64,000 nt of DNA from Gemmatimonadota bacterium (GCA_016712265.1 JADJRJ010000030.1:434001-498000), one strand, 5' to 3'. Positions 10,334-19,344 are shown, counted from the first letter of the stretch. Numbers and translations are program-made. The notes: generated from the sequence alone by a model not told the origin.

Positions 10334-10883
10334 CCCACCACGCCGTGGCGCCCGGCGGGACAACGAGGGTCAGCACCGTGTCGGTGACGGCGCGACGAAG
10401 GCGCTCCGCACCGTCGTCGCCGGTGATGGTCAGTTCATAGTCACGCGCCCCGGCGATCGGGCGCCACGCGAAGGTGACTGGCCCTTCGGCGGCGTCGACC
10501 GCCATGGCGTCGGCCGGGCCCCAGACCATCACCCCCGCACCAGCGCCGCGCATGGGGCCTTCCTCCGGCCCGGGCGACCCGAGATAGCGCGATCCAAGCG
10601 CCACGGCGAGGACGCCGCCCGCTGCCAGGGCCAGTCCCCGGGTTCCGTGCCACCAGGCGCGACGCACCGCCGGCGCGGCGGAAACCCCTACATCGTGAAA
10701 GAAGTGGAATTCGCGCGACTGACCTGGGTCACGAAGCACCTGTTCCAGCAAGTGCTCGCGGTCGGCGCCGACGTAGGTACCCCGGGCCAGGGCCTCGACC
10801 GTCTCGACCGGCACTCGAGCCACGTGGGGATCCCGCCGTCCGGCGTAGGCCGCACGCAAGGTTGCGTCATCAAACTGGGTCAT
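10269..10883 (-). CDS. single-pass membrane protein with fibronectin-like C-terminus, probable anti-sigma partner
   Basis: 204 residues. The roughly 75-residue N-terminal part is hydrophilic and helical. One membrane segment follows (RGLALAAGGVLAVALGSRYLG), then an extracytoplasmic beta-rich domain with FAWRPIAGARDYELTITGDD, the pattern of fibronectin/Ig-like folds. The ATG overlaps the stop of the sigma-factor gene in an ATGA, so the two are translationally coupled. An N-cytoplasmic, single-pass protein encoded directly after a sigma factor is the usual arrangement of an anti-sigma factor; that role is inferred, since no zinc-binding HxxxCxxC motif is visible. The stop TAG lies in CGTTAGGC. 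Confidence 0.65.
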   Translation of the reverse strand: MTQFDDATLRAAYAGRRDPHVARVPVETVEALARGTYVGADREHLLEQVLRDPGQSREFHFFHDVGVSAAPAVRRAWWHGTRGLALAAGGVLAVALGSRYLGSPGPEEGPMRGAGAGVMVWGPADAMAVDAAEGPVTFAWRPIAGARDYELTITGDDGAERLRRAVTDTVLTLVVPPGATAWWVTARHADGSSRQSEIRSLVVR

Positions 10884-11413
10884 GTGCCTGTTCCCTCGCG
10901 CAACTGCGCCTTGAGGTCTGCCAGGCCCCGGTAGACCTGGTTTCGAGCTTGCGCTTCCGACCACTTGAGAATCCGCGAGATGTCCTGGAGCGATCTTCCG
11001 TCCAGGTGCAGTCGCACGGCCAACCGACGCGACGGGATGAGGGTGTCGATGGCCTCGCTGAGGCGCGCGACCAGGTCGGCCTCGCCCGTCACCGCGCCGG
11101 CCACTTCCGGAGACAACTCTTGATGGGTTGCATCCCGGCGCATGCGATTGCGCCGCACGAGATCCACCGCGGCGGATGTCGCCGCCCGCATGGCGTAGGT
11201 CGCGTTGATCGTGGGCGCACTGGTTGTGTCGCGTTCCAGCAGCGCCCAGAAGCGAAGGCGAAGATCCTGCGTCACCTCGTCCTGCTCATTGGCATCCAGC
11301 CCATACTGCCGAGCGGCGCGCACAATGACGCCAGCCCATCTGGAAATGAGGCCTTCCACCTCGCGAGAGAGGTCGGAACGGACCCCTCCCGTAGCGCGCG
11401 GCGACTGGGACAT
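10880..11413 (-). CDS. ECF-like RNA polymerase sigma factor
   Basis: 177 residues from the ATG at 11413. The sigma-2 region is visible around DANEQDEVTQDLRLRFWALL, and sigma-4 as a helix-turn-helix in LDGRSLQDISRILKWSEAQA followed by RNQVYRGLADLKAQL. Sigma-1 and sigma-3 are missing, as in ECF factors. An upstream in-frame extension to 11617 is Pro/Arg-rich and not family-like, so I reject it. No clear Shine-Dalgarno precedes the chosen start. It is coupled to the membrane protein downstream and converges on the CHAT gene. The target promoters are unknown. Confidence 0.82.
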   Translation of the reverse strand: MSQSPRATGGVRSDLSREVEGLISRWAGVIVRAARQYGLDANEQDEVTQDLRLRFWALLERDTTSAPTINATYAMRAATSAAVDLVRRNRMRRDATHQELSPEVAGAVTGEADLVARLSEAIDTLIPSRRLAVRLHLDGRSLQDISRILKWSEAQARNQVYRGLADLKAQLREGTGT

Positions 11414-11638
11414 TGGCCGCAACCTAGGTCCGACGGGCAATCCCCCACAATCCCTCTGGGGAACAGCATGTCGGTGGGCGAGAGCGGCCATGCCCCCTGA
11501 ACGAGGGTACGCGTCCGGTTTTCTCACCACGTGGCGCGCGTGGTAGCCGGGCCTCTGTCGGACGCCGGCCGGCCTCGGCTGGCATGGACGGTGGGTTCTA
11601 GCACAGACGGCCGCCAACCGACAGAGGCCGGAGGCGGC

Positions 11639-12748
11639 TCAGGGGCCCCCGAAAAGCACCGGGGCCTTCGCCGTCAGGAGATTGGGGAGGAGTCCAAAGA
11701 TGACAAGGAGTAGCACATGGGCCACGGCTGACCAGCGTTCCGGGGCCAGAAGGTCGGGGGCGACCGACGTGGACTGCTTCCCGAAAACGACGGACGCCAC
11801 GGCGCGAAGGGTCGCAATCGCGAGGAGGGCAGACGCCACGGCGACAGCGATCGTTGCGACCACGCTTTCCTCCCACAAGGCATGCAGAAGGAGGTCGTCC
11901 GCGATGAATCCTGCGGTGCCGGGCATCCCGACTCCGCACGCCCCCAGGAAGGCGAACGCGGCCGTCAACCGCGGGAAGGCTCGCCCCCACCCGTGCCGTT
12001 GCTCTAGGCTCACCGGTCCGACGCGCGCCTCGAGGGCCAGCACCATCTGGCTCAGGCCGCCCACGGCGAGGGCCATCGTGATGCATGCAAACAAGGCCGC
12101 TGCGTGGTGGCCTCGCCCGGCGGCTCCTACCGCGGCGAACAACAGGCCGCCGTGCATGAGGGTCGAGCCCTGGAGGAACCCGGTCAATGAGCCGCGCGCA
12201 AGGCTGGTGAGCCCAAAGATCAGCGCACTGCCTGCGCCGACCCCGACCAGGGCCGGGGCCATCTCCCGCGCCACGTCGACGTGATCGGCGAATCGCAGGT
12301 GGACAAACACGAGCACGAGCAGGGTCGCGAACTGCCGAGACTGGAGCGCCGGCGCCCGGTGCGAGAGCGCCGTCACACCCGCATGCACGGGCACCACCCC
12401 GCAGCGAAGTGCCAGCGCGCCGAGAGAGAGGTACAGGGGCAACTCCGCGCTACCAGCTGAGCGAAACGCCATCGCAGCGGCAGCGGTCAGGAGCCCACCG
12501 ATCCAGAGGACCACGCTCCCCACACGTGTGACCGGCCACGCCGCCCATGCGAGGACCGCCGTGCCCACCGCCGTGGTGACGTACGCGAGGTCCGCGCGCG
12601 ACGAGAAAATCGCAATGGTGGACGCGACCACAACCGTGACGGCGGCGGGCCGGGGCAGGGGGTCACGCACGCCGCGCGGCACACCGGCGTACAAGAGGAG
12701 GACGGCCACCCACACCAGTCCGGGCAACCAAAGCACGTCCATGCTCAT
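11639..12748 (-). CDS. NuoM/NuoL-family proton-channel subunit, third membrane subunit of the Dab cluster
   Basis: 369 residues, hydrophobic throughout, with about ten to twelve predicted membrane segments. It has antiporter-family stretches: STLMHGGLLFAAVG, resembling the SS-MH-GI helix of NuoM, and GVGMPGTAGFIADDLLLHAL, resembling the PGT-FVGE helix. The start ATG overlaps the stop of the NuoL-like gene (ATGA). It is shorter and more divergent than respiratory NuoM, and no other complex I gene is nearby, so a role with DabA/DabB is more likely than respiration. Classical Dab complexes are described with only two proteins, which makes this gene notable. The function is inferred from context. 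Confidence 0.7.
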   Translation of the reverse strand: MSMDVLWLPGLVWVAVLLLYAGVPRGVRDPLPRPAAVTVVVASTIAIFSSRADLAYVTTAVGTAVLAWAAWPVTRVGSVVLWIGGLLTAAAAMAFRSAGSAELPLYLSLGALALRCGVVPVHAGVTALSHRAPALQSRQFATLLVLVFVHLRFADHVDVAREMAPALVGVGAGSALIFGLTSLARGSLTGFLQGSTLMHGGLLFAAVGAAGRGHHAAALFACITMALAVGGLSQMVLALEARVGPVSLEQRHGWGRAFPRLTAAFAFLGACGVGMPGTAGFIADDLLLHALWEESVVATIAVAVASALLAIATLRAVASVVFGKQSTSVAPDLLAPERWSAVAHVLLLVIFGLLPNLLTAKAPVLFGGP

Positions 12749-14043
12749 CGGTGTGCCTCGCCAGTACCAAACAGGGAAAGCAGGCGCTGGTCCATCCGAT
12801 GCAATCCGCGTGCGAGGCGCAGCACGGCGTCGGCCACGGCGTCGAGGCGGTCTTCGAGGCGAAACCGATGGAGGGGCAGCAGGTACCAGGCGCGCGTCAT
12901 GCGCGACTGTTCCCCTCCGACGTCCGCATGCGCCTCATGATGGCCGTAGTGATGGGCGTCGTGAATCATGTTGGGCGCCCGGAGGTATTGCCATGCGCGT
13001 AACATCGCATGGCTGACCAGGTGGACCAAAGCCAGGGTTGTGAGCCCCAGGCAAATCTCGGCGAGGATCAATCCCGTTTGTGCCAGGGTGGCATGAGCCA
13101 GCGCGCCCTTCGCATCCGCGTGCGTCCGCGTCGCGGCAGACGCATAGATCGCGGTCAGGAGTCCAATCACCACGCCGGTCGCGGCCGCTGCGGGGGACGC
13201 CTCAATCACTGGGGCGGTGCGCAGCAAGAGGAACAGTCCGCAATGGATGGACACGCCCCCGTAGAACAGGGCACTCGATGGCGTGGGGCCCTCCATCGCG
13301 CGGACCAGCCATCCGGAAAAGGGTAGCTGCGCCGACTTGCCGAGCGCGGCAACAAGCAGCAGGAGTGCGATCACCGTGACCTCGGTCCCTGGCAGGCGAC
13401 CGATGTTGGCCAGATCCAGCAGGCGCGTTGAACCCAGGTGTTCGTGGGTGGTGACGATGGCGATGAGAAACCCGAGGTCGCAGGCGCGATAGGTCACGAA
13501 CGCCCGGAGCCCCGATCGGATCGGTTCGGGCCGCTCGTGGAAGAAGCCGATGAACAGGGCGGACGAAATCCCGATGGCTTCCCAACCAGCAAAAAACAGG
13601 TCCAGGGCGCCGGCAAACGCCACGAGCTGCGTACCCGACGCGAACAACCCGAGCAAGAGGTAATAACGCGTGAAGCCTGGCTCCTTGTGGAGGTAGGTCA
13701 CGGAGAAGCGGGCCACCAACCCGGTCATGGCGGCCCCGAGCAGCGAGAAGGCGACCGCCACATGATCCACGAACAACACCGCGGGAACCTCGTATGAACC
13801 AATCGCAACCCAGCTGCCGAAGTCCACCTCACCGCTGACCGCCGATCCCAGGTATCCGAGATGCATGGCGGCCACCAGGACCGACCCGCCGAACGACGCA
13901 AGGAGTGCCAGCCGAATGATGCGTGTCGCCTGGCGCTCGCTGATCCACGTGTCGGCGATCAGTACCCTGAGGCCGAGCGCCAGGGAAGCGAGCAGCGGTG
14001 TCAGGATCGCCAGGCCGAAAGCCACCGGAAGGAGGTCACGCAT
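12745..14043 (-). CDS. dabB: DabB-like membrane subunit of the inorganic-carbon accumulation complex (NuoL family)
   Basis: 432 residues, many membrane segments. Family features include ALGKSAQLPFSGWL with the conserved Lys, EGPTPSSALFYGG, and a broken-helix region HADAKGALAHATLAQTG. A His-rich stretch (HDAHHYGHHEAHAD) near residue 365 is unusual. The ATG at 14043 overlaps the end of dabA by 8 bases; an upstream extension to 14181 would run back through dabA and is not antiporter-like. In studied DAB systems this subunit conducts cations and energises vectorial CO2 hydration by DabA. Directly followed by the NuoM-like gene. Confidence 0.85.
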   Translation of the reverse strand: MRDLLPVAFGLAILTPLLASLALGLRVLIADTWISERQATRIIRLALLASFGGSVLVAAMHLGYLGSAVSGEVDFGSWVAIGSYEVPAVLFVDHVAVAFSLLGAAMTGLVARFSVTYLHKEPGFTRYYLLLGLFASGTQLVAFAGALDLFFAGWEAIGISSALFIGFFHERPEPIRSGLRAFVTYRACDLGFLIAIVTTHEHLGSTRLLDLANIGRLPGTEVTVIALLLLVAALGKSAQLPFSGWLVRAMEGPTPSSALFYGGVSIHCGLFLLLRTAPVIEASPAAAATGVVIGLLTAIYASAATRTHADAKGALAHATLAQTGLILAEICLGLTTLALVHLVSHAMLRAWQYLRAPNMIHDAHHYGHHEAHADVGGEQSRMTRAWYLLPLHRFRLEDRLDAVADAVLRLARGLHRMDQRLLSLFGTGEAHR

Positions 14044-16888
14044 GGACAGCCGTCTCTTCGGTAATCGCCGCGAGGGTGAGGGCAGGGGACACGTAGTCGC
14101 GGGACTGCCCGTGCCATTCAACGGAGCGTCCAACGGAGGGGATGGGCGTGTTCCCGGGCGCGTACGGGACGAACCCGCCATCGCGAAAGTGGTGCATCTC
14201 CCCGGTGACCGGGTCCACGCTGACCAGCTGCACCCACTCGTTGACGACGAGTTCGCGCACCTCGGCCTGGCGCCCGGCGACCGTGAGGAGGGCCTCCGGC
14301 GTGGCCTCGACGATCAGGAGGAGGCGAACCGGCTCGTGCAGCTCAACCATTTGCAGCGGCAAGCCCGTGCGGAGGTCACTGTGGTGGCCATTCATGATCC
14401 CAACGAGTCCGGTGACGTTGTGCGGCAGCTTGGTGCCGCAGCCGTACACCTCGTTGTCCACGGAGGAGAAGTAGTACTCGAGGCTGATCCCCGCGCCGAC
14501 GGGTCCCACGGCCGCGAGCACACGCTCGAGGATGACCGCTTCGGGATCGATGGACGGGTCATAGCTGATCAGGAACGCGCGGCGGTCCAGGTGTACCCCG
14601 CGCGAGAGCTCCCGACGCCCGACGATGGCGGCCGCGTTGGTGCAGTGCCCGTACTCCGGTCGGGGTTGGCCCAGGCTCGACGCGCGCGACTCGACGTGCG
14701 CCAACGCCTCCGACGGCGTGATGCCGAGCGGTGCATGCGCAAAGCGGCGGCACCGCTCCTGGGCACTCAGCTCGCGTGCGCGTTGCAGGACGAGGTCCGC
14801 CCGGCCAAATGGGAGGTAGCTCTCGCGCGGCAGTACGTCCACATCGAAGTAGTGCACACCGTCATCTGCCGTGTCGTGCAACGCCCCAACGAACCAGGTG
14901 TCCGCCGGGATGACGATCCCGCGGGCGGCGACGGCCTCGCGAATGGCCGGTCGATTGGCCATCTCGGCGAACAGCCGCGCGTTGGCCCCGCCGCGCCGAC
15001 CGCCGCATGCGCCACAATCGTGCGCGGACTCGTGGGGATTGTTGAGCGACGTCGATCCGTGGCCAAGGACCACCACGATCGGGGCGAAGTTCGTGGTCAA
15101 GCCGATATTGCGCAGCGTGCCCGCGACGCGGTCCGCGGCTTCGTCCAGCGTGAACCCCAGCCACTTCCCGCGATCGGAGCGGGACTCCCCGGAAGCGCGC
15201 ACCGCCGCAAGGCGCGTGGCAGGGCGCGGGAGCAGCCGGTGGCGCCAGCGGTTGAAGGCGCCTAACGACGCCCGCGGAAAGGCCACCCGGGCCAGCGCCA
15301 TCGCCGCGGCCGCCGGCCCCATGGCGAAGGAGAGGACCGCGCCGCCAACGAGCGTGCGCGACCGGCGATGCGCCACGCGGTGCACGGCGTGCCAGCCCTC
15401 TCGCATGCGTCGCCGCGCCGCATCCCAGCCCTCCGCCGTGTAGAGCGGAGCCTCGTGCACTTCATGGTCCGGAACGACCACGACGGGACAGTGCGCCGCA
15501 GGTTCTGCGTCGTACAACCCACGGAAGTCGATGGCGACACCAAAGAAGCCGGCGCCGCCGAAGGTCTCGAGTCCAGGCCCTTGCTCCTCGATGGCCCGAC
15601 GGATCGACTCCTCGCGCTCGTCGATGCAAAAGACAAATTGCGCCTCCGGCCGGGCCGGACGCGGGCGCGGGCCTAACGTTCGGCGGGCGGCGAGGGCATC
15701 GAGCACCTGCCGGCGATACCAACCCTCGTATGCCTCCTGCCACACGCGGCGCCGGGCGAGCATGGAAAACGACTCCAGCTCGCGGACCAGAGCCTCGAGC
15801 TCACCTGGCTCCAGGGCCGTGATGCGCTCCATCGACCACCCAGCCGTCAGCGCGTGAAGGCGAGCCGCCAAGGTGTTGCCCTCAGGCAGCGACGGCCGGA
15901 CGAGGGCGCGAAGCGCATCCAAACCCGGACTCACCCCGAGCTCCCGCGCCGCAGCGGCCACCGCGCGCCGCTCGATCACCAGCCGGACGGCGAGGAAGTC
16001 CTCCAGCCGATAGGGGATGCCCGGCATGCCCTCCTCGGGATGGGCTTCGAGGCGGCTGAACATCCCCGCCCATCCCGGCAGCGCCAGCAGGGTCGAGCGC
16101 ACAAAGGGTTCGGCATCCTCGGCCCCAACGCCTAACGCGGCGAGGCACATCTCCACGACCTGACGCGCGGACTGCCCGTCGCGATGCAATACCGCAAAGT
16201 CGTCGCCAAGTCCCGGCGCACCCCGGGGCGACGTCGGGGCTGCCGCATACAACGCCGCCACGGCGGCCAGAAACCCCTGATCGCGTCCCGGCATCGACAC
16301 GAGGGCCTGCCCCCGATCCAGGAATCCGCTCGTCAGCCGGATCAGCTCCCGATGAACGAGGGCATCGGTGCCCCCGTGCCCCAGCGCCTGCAGCGCGATC
16401 TGGTGCCGCTCGATGACCGGACTGGCCGCTGACGGAGCCCCCCCCGCCAGGCGGGCGGCAACCTCGAGACAGGCTGCCCATCGGTCCGTCTCACCAGCCA
16501 GGCTGAGCAAATACGCCGTGCCGACCGGTTCCGCCTGTTCGGGATCGTGCAGCAGGATCATCCGCCACAACGCCAGCCGGGTGAAGCCGAGCGCTGCGGG
16601 TTCAGCTCCACGTTCGCCAACGAAGCGCGCGAGGGCGTCGTCGAGGTCCGGCGCGGTGATGCGTCCGCGTGCCCAGGCGCTGCGAAATTCGTCAAGCGAC
16701 AGGTAGGGACGCGCGCCGGTCAGGTGCGCCCCCTCAGCGACGGCCTCGTGGAACGGCAGGTGCTGGAGCGCGTGCAGGGTGTTGTGATGGATGAACACCC
16801 CGATCGGGCCCTGGTCCGGCAAGATTCCACGCGCCACACCGAGGGCCCGGTCGATGGGTCCTCCTGACAGGTCGTGGTGCGTGCTCAA
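14036..16888 (-). CDS. dabA: DabA, zinc-containing subunit of the inorganic-carbon accumulation complex (DUF2309)
   Basis: 950 residues from a TTG start that overlaps the sulP stop (TTGA). DabA has a beta-carbonic-anhydrase-like zinc site, and all four expected ligands are present: Cys421 and Asp423 in FCIDEREES, His610 in VVLGHGSTS, and Cys625 in HDCGACGG. The spacing of 15 residues between His and Cys equals that of the characterised Halothiobacillus protein. With DabB it is thought to hydrate CO2 to bicarbonate in one direction, driven by the cation gradient. The conserved SLNNPHESA stretch is also intact, so the enzyme should be functional. Confidence 0.93.
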   Translation of the reverse strand: MSTHHDLSGGPIDRALGVARGILPDQGPIGVFIHHNTLHALQHLPFHEAVAEGAHLTGARPYLSLDEFRSAWARGRITAPDLDDALARFVGERGAEPAALGFTRLALWRMILLHDPEQAEPVGTAYLLSLAGETDRWAACLEVAARLAGGAPSAASPVIERHQIALQALGHGGTDALVHRELIRLTSGFLDRGQALVSMPGRDQGFLAAVAALYAAAPTSPRGAPGLGDDFAVLHRDGQSARQVVEMCLAALGVGAEDAEPFVRSTLLALPGWAGMFSRLEAHPEEGMPGIPYRLEDFLAVRLVIERRAVAAAARELGVSPGLDALRALVRPSLPEGNTLAARLHALTAGWSMERITALEPGELEALVRELESFSMLARRRVWQEAYEGWYRRQVLDALAARRTLGPRPRPARPEAQFVFCIDEREESIRRAIEEQGPGLETFGGAGFFGVAIDFRGLYDAEPAAHCPVVVVPDHEVHEAPLYTAEGWDAARRRMREGWHAVHRVAHRRSRTLVGGAVLSFAMGPAAAAMALARVAFPRASLGAFNRWRHRLLPRPATRLAAVRASGESRSDRGKWLGFTLDEAADRVAGTLRNIGLTTNFAPIVVVLGHGSTSLNNPHESAHDCGACGGRRGGANARLFAEMANRPAIREAVAARGIVIPADTWFVGALHDTADDGVHYFDVDVLPRESYLPFGRADLVLQRARELSAQERCRRFAHAPLGITPSEALAHVESRASSLGQPRPEYGHCTNAAAIVGRRELSRGVHLDRRAFLISYDPSIDPEAVILERVLAAVGPVGAGISLEYYFSSVDNEVYGCGTKLPHNVTGLVGIMNGHHSDLRTGLPLQMVELHEPVRLLLIVEATPEALLTVAGRQAEVRELVVNEWVQLVSVDPVTGEMHHFRDGGFVPYAPGNTPIPSVGRSVEWHGQSRDYVSPALTLAAITEETAVHA

Positions 16889-18483
16889 TGGGCCAGGGCC
16901 GCGGCCCCCTGCGTGAGGTGGTCGAGGCCGCGAAGGCGCACCTCCACGTCACGGTTGCCCGCCGACGACACAAACTCACGGATAACCTCGGCCACGTCGT
17001 GATCGATGCGACGGACCCCAGTCCCATCCAGCTCAACGATCGTGCCCCGCGGGATTTGTTGGAGACGTTCCGTCAGGTTGGCCTTCGCCAGAAAGGTCAG
17101 GTGCTCATTCAGTCGCAGCCGCGTGGTACCATCGGTTCCGGGGACCTCGGTGTAGCTGGGCGCCCGCAAGTGCTCGAGGAGGATGAAGACCGCAGCCGTG
17201 GCCAGGCCTATCCCAATGCCCTTGAGCAGGTCAGACAGCAGGATCGCTCCCGTCGTCACCACAAACGGGATCCATTGATGGCTCCCCTTGCTCAGGAAGT
17301 ACTTTAGTTGCCGAGGATGCGCGAGTTTCCACCCGGTATAGATGAGGATCGCCGCCAGCACCGCGAGGGGAATCCGGTTGAGCAGCGTGGGAATTGCGAG
17401 GACGGCGACCAGCAGGAGTACGCCGTGGAGGATTGCGCTGGCCCGCGTCTTGGCCCCGGCGTAAACGTTGGCCGAGGACCGCACGATAACCCCCGTCATG
17501 GGCAGGCCACCGGCGAGGCCGCAGAGCGCGTTGCCGATTCCCTGTGCGACAAGCTCCCGATTGGCGGGTGCCTCGCGCTTGAGTGGATCCATGCGGTCCG
17601 TGGCTTCGAGGCTGAGCAGCGTTTCCAAAGACGCGATGATCGCGATCGTCACCGCGATGGTCCAGATTGCCGGGCTGGCGATCACCGACCAATCCGGCAG
17701 GCTGACCGCGTTGCGGAGGTCGGACGCCGACCCGATGATCGGCAACCCCACCAGGTGATCGCCGGTCAGCGCCATCGGGGAGCCGCTCCCAGTGAAGACG
17801 CCATTCAGTGCGACGCCGACGATGACCGCCACGAGCGCACCAGGCACGACCGCGACGCGCTTCATGAACTTCTGGTCCCACAGGACCAGGATCAGGAGCG
17901 CCAGGACACTGAGCAGGATGGCGCCTGTCTCGACATGATCGAAGGCATTCAGCAACGCGGAGAACGTGTTTTCCTGGTTCGCCTGCTGGAACGCCTCGTC
18001 CCCCTCAAAATCGGCGTCGTATCCGAAGGCATGGGGGATTTGCTTGAGGATAATGATGATCCCGATGCCGCCGAGCATGCCGCGAATGACCGAGTTGGGA
18101 AAGTAGTACCCAATCACGCCGGCTTTGAGGAAGCCAAGGGCAATCTGCATGAGCCCGGCGAGAAAGACGGCGACCAGAAACGCGGAAAAGGAGCCGGCCG
18201 TCGCAATTGCCGCGAGCACGATGGCGGTGAGCCCGGCGGCCGGGCCACTGACCATGAGATGCGAGCCGGACGCAAATCCGACGACCACGCCTCCGATGAT
18301 TCCCGTGACGATCCCAGAGAAGAGCGGAGCTCCCGAGGCGAGTGCGACGCCCAGGCACAGTGGAAGGGCGACCAGGAACACCACAACGGAGGCACCCAGG
18401 TCCGCACGCCAGGATTCGCGGAAGGGAGGCGTCCAGCTGGCGGCTGGTGCGTCGAGGAGATCGGCGGAGTTTGACGTGCTCAT
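16885..18483 (-). CDS. SulP-family anion (probable bicarbonate) transporter with STAS domain
   Basis: 532 residues from ATG 18483. Ten or more membrane segments, with SulP stretches such as GASVVVFLVALPLCLGVALA, SGPAAGLTAIV and GLAGGLPMTGVIVRSSANV. A STAS domain occupies about the last 90 residues (RGTIVELDGTGVRRIDHDV). SulP proteins carry sulfate, bicarbonate and other anions. Bicarbonate (BicA-like) is inferred from its place between a carbonic anhydrase and dabA. An upstream ATG at 18522 is rejected because it abuts a 10-bp hairpin. The TGA overlaps the dabA start. Confidence 0.88.
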   Translation of the reverse strand: MSTSNSADLLDAPAASWTPPFRESWRADLGASVVVFLVALPLCLGVALASGAPLFSGIVTGIIGGVVVGFASGSHLMVSGPAAGLTAIVLAAIATAGSFSAFLVAVFLAGLMQIALGFLKAGVIGYYFPNSVIRGMLGGIGIIIILKQIPHAFGYDADFEGDEAFQQANQENTFSALLNAFDHVETGAILLSVLALLILVLWDQKFMKRVAVVPGALVAVIVGVALNGVFTGSGSPMALTGDHLVGLPIIGSASDLRNAVSLPDWSVIASPAIWTIAVTIAIIASLETLLSLEATDRMDPLKREAPANRELVAQGIGNALCGLAGGLPMTGVIVRSSANVYAGAKTRASAILHGVLLLVAVLAIPTLLNRIPLAVLAAILIYTGWKLAHPRQLKYFLSKGSHQWIPFVVTTGAILLSDLLKGIGIGLATAAVFILLEHLRAPSYTEVPGTDGTTRLRLNEHLTFLAKANLTERLQQIPRGTIVELDGTGVRRIDHDVAEVIREFVSSAGNRDVEVRLRGLDHLTQGAAALAH

Positions 18484-18523
18484 CGAACGGGGGGCAACCG
18501 GTGAGAGTTGGCGCTGGAACATG

Positions 18524-18548
18524 AAACGCCCGCGAAGTGCGGGCGTTT
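18524..18548. terminator. hairpin between carbonic anhydrase and sulP genes
   Basis: AAACGCCCGC (18524-18533), loop of five, GCGGGCGTTT (18539-18548): a perfect 10-bp stem with an A-tract on one side and a T-tract on the other. Read on the minus strand it follows the carbonic anhydrase stop by about 65 bases and precedes the sulP start. It could be a partial terminator or an mRNA processing/stability element that sets different levels of the two parts of the cluster. Confidence 0.55.
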
Positions 18549-18612
18549 GCAAGGATGTAAGACGGACGTAAGTAGAGGGAGCGACGGGCCGCCCGCAATG
18601 AGGATGTTTTCT

Positions 18613-19320
18613 CTATGCCGGCTGGAAGGAATCTCTTTGTCTTCGGACCGACGGTGTGTCGAGATAGAAGTGGCGGACCTCGCCGCACATCCAGGCATCC
18701 TCGAAGAACTCGACGGTGCCGGTCGTGACGTCGTACATGCCCCCGATCAACCCGATCTCTCCGGCTTCGATCATCTCGCGCAAGACCATGCTGCGCTCGA
18801 TAATCCCTTCCACGGACCGATAGACCTGGATGCGCGCCACCTTCTCGACAAACGTCGGATTGCTTGCGGTGCGATTCTCTCGCTCCGTCTGCTCGTAGTA
18901 CACGGAAGGCTGGATGCGGTTGATCAACGTCGTCAGGTTCCCGAGCTGGATATTATCACAGGCCCCCTTGATGGCGCCGCACTTGGTGTGGCCGAGCACA
19001 ACCAGCAACTTGCTGCCCGCCACCTTGCAGGCGAATTCCATGCTCCCCAGGATCTCGTCGTTCAGCACGTTGCCGGCGATCCGGATGGAGAAGACGTCCC
19101 CCAGTCCCTGGTCGAACACCAGCTCCGCGCTCGTGCGGGAATCAATGCAGCTCAGGATCGTGGCAAACGGCCACTGTCCCTCGCGTGTATCATTGACCTG
19201 CTCGAGGTAGTTGCGGTTGGCCTTGAGGTTGCCGACGAAACGCCGATTCCCGTCGCGCAGGAATTCGAGCGCCCGGTCGGGGGTCATCGTGGCCTGGGTT
19301 TCCTTGTTGTGTGTCCGCAT
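18613..19320 (-). CDS. beta-class carbonic anhydrase
   Basis: Interconverts CO2 and bicarbonate. 235 residues from ATG 19320. The zinc ligands are Cys58, His111 and Cys114, with the catalytic Asp60-Arg62 dyad in SCIDSRTS, and GHTKCGAIKGA is present. An alternative start is ATG 19287 (MTPDRALEF). Homologues begin close to this point, and the region upstream of 19320 is AT-rich promoter sequence. First gene of the minus-strand inorganic-carbon cluster; sulP follows after a hairpin. Confidence 0.95.
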   Translation of the reverse strand: MRTHNKETQATMTPDRALEFLRDGNRRFVGNLKANRNYLEQVNDTREGQWPFATILSCIDSRTSAELVFDQGLGDVFSIRIAGNVLNDEILGSMEFACKVAGSKLLVVLGHTKCGAIKGACDNIQLGNLTTLINRIQPSVYYEQTERENRTASNPTFVEKVARIQVYRSVEGIIERSMVLREMIEAGEIGLIGGMYDVTTGTVEFFEDAWMCGEVRHFYLDTPSVRRQRDSFQPA

Positions 19321-19344
19321 GCGATCCGGTATCAGTGGACCCGG

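Noticed and set aside
11639..14043. Remnant of respiratory complex I (NuoL/NuoM)
   Set aside because: No other nuo gene is present, and both genes are coupled to dabA, so a Dab-type complex explains them better.
16885..18552. Upstream starts (18552 or 18522) for the SulP gene
   Set aside because: Both would place the start in or directly at the 10-bp hairpin 18524-18548, and the extra residues are not family-like.
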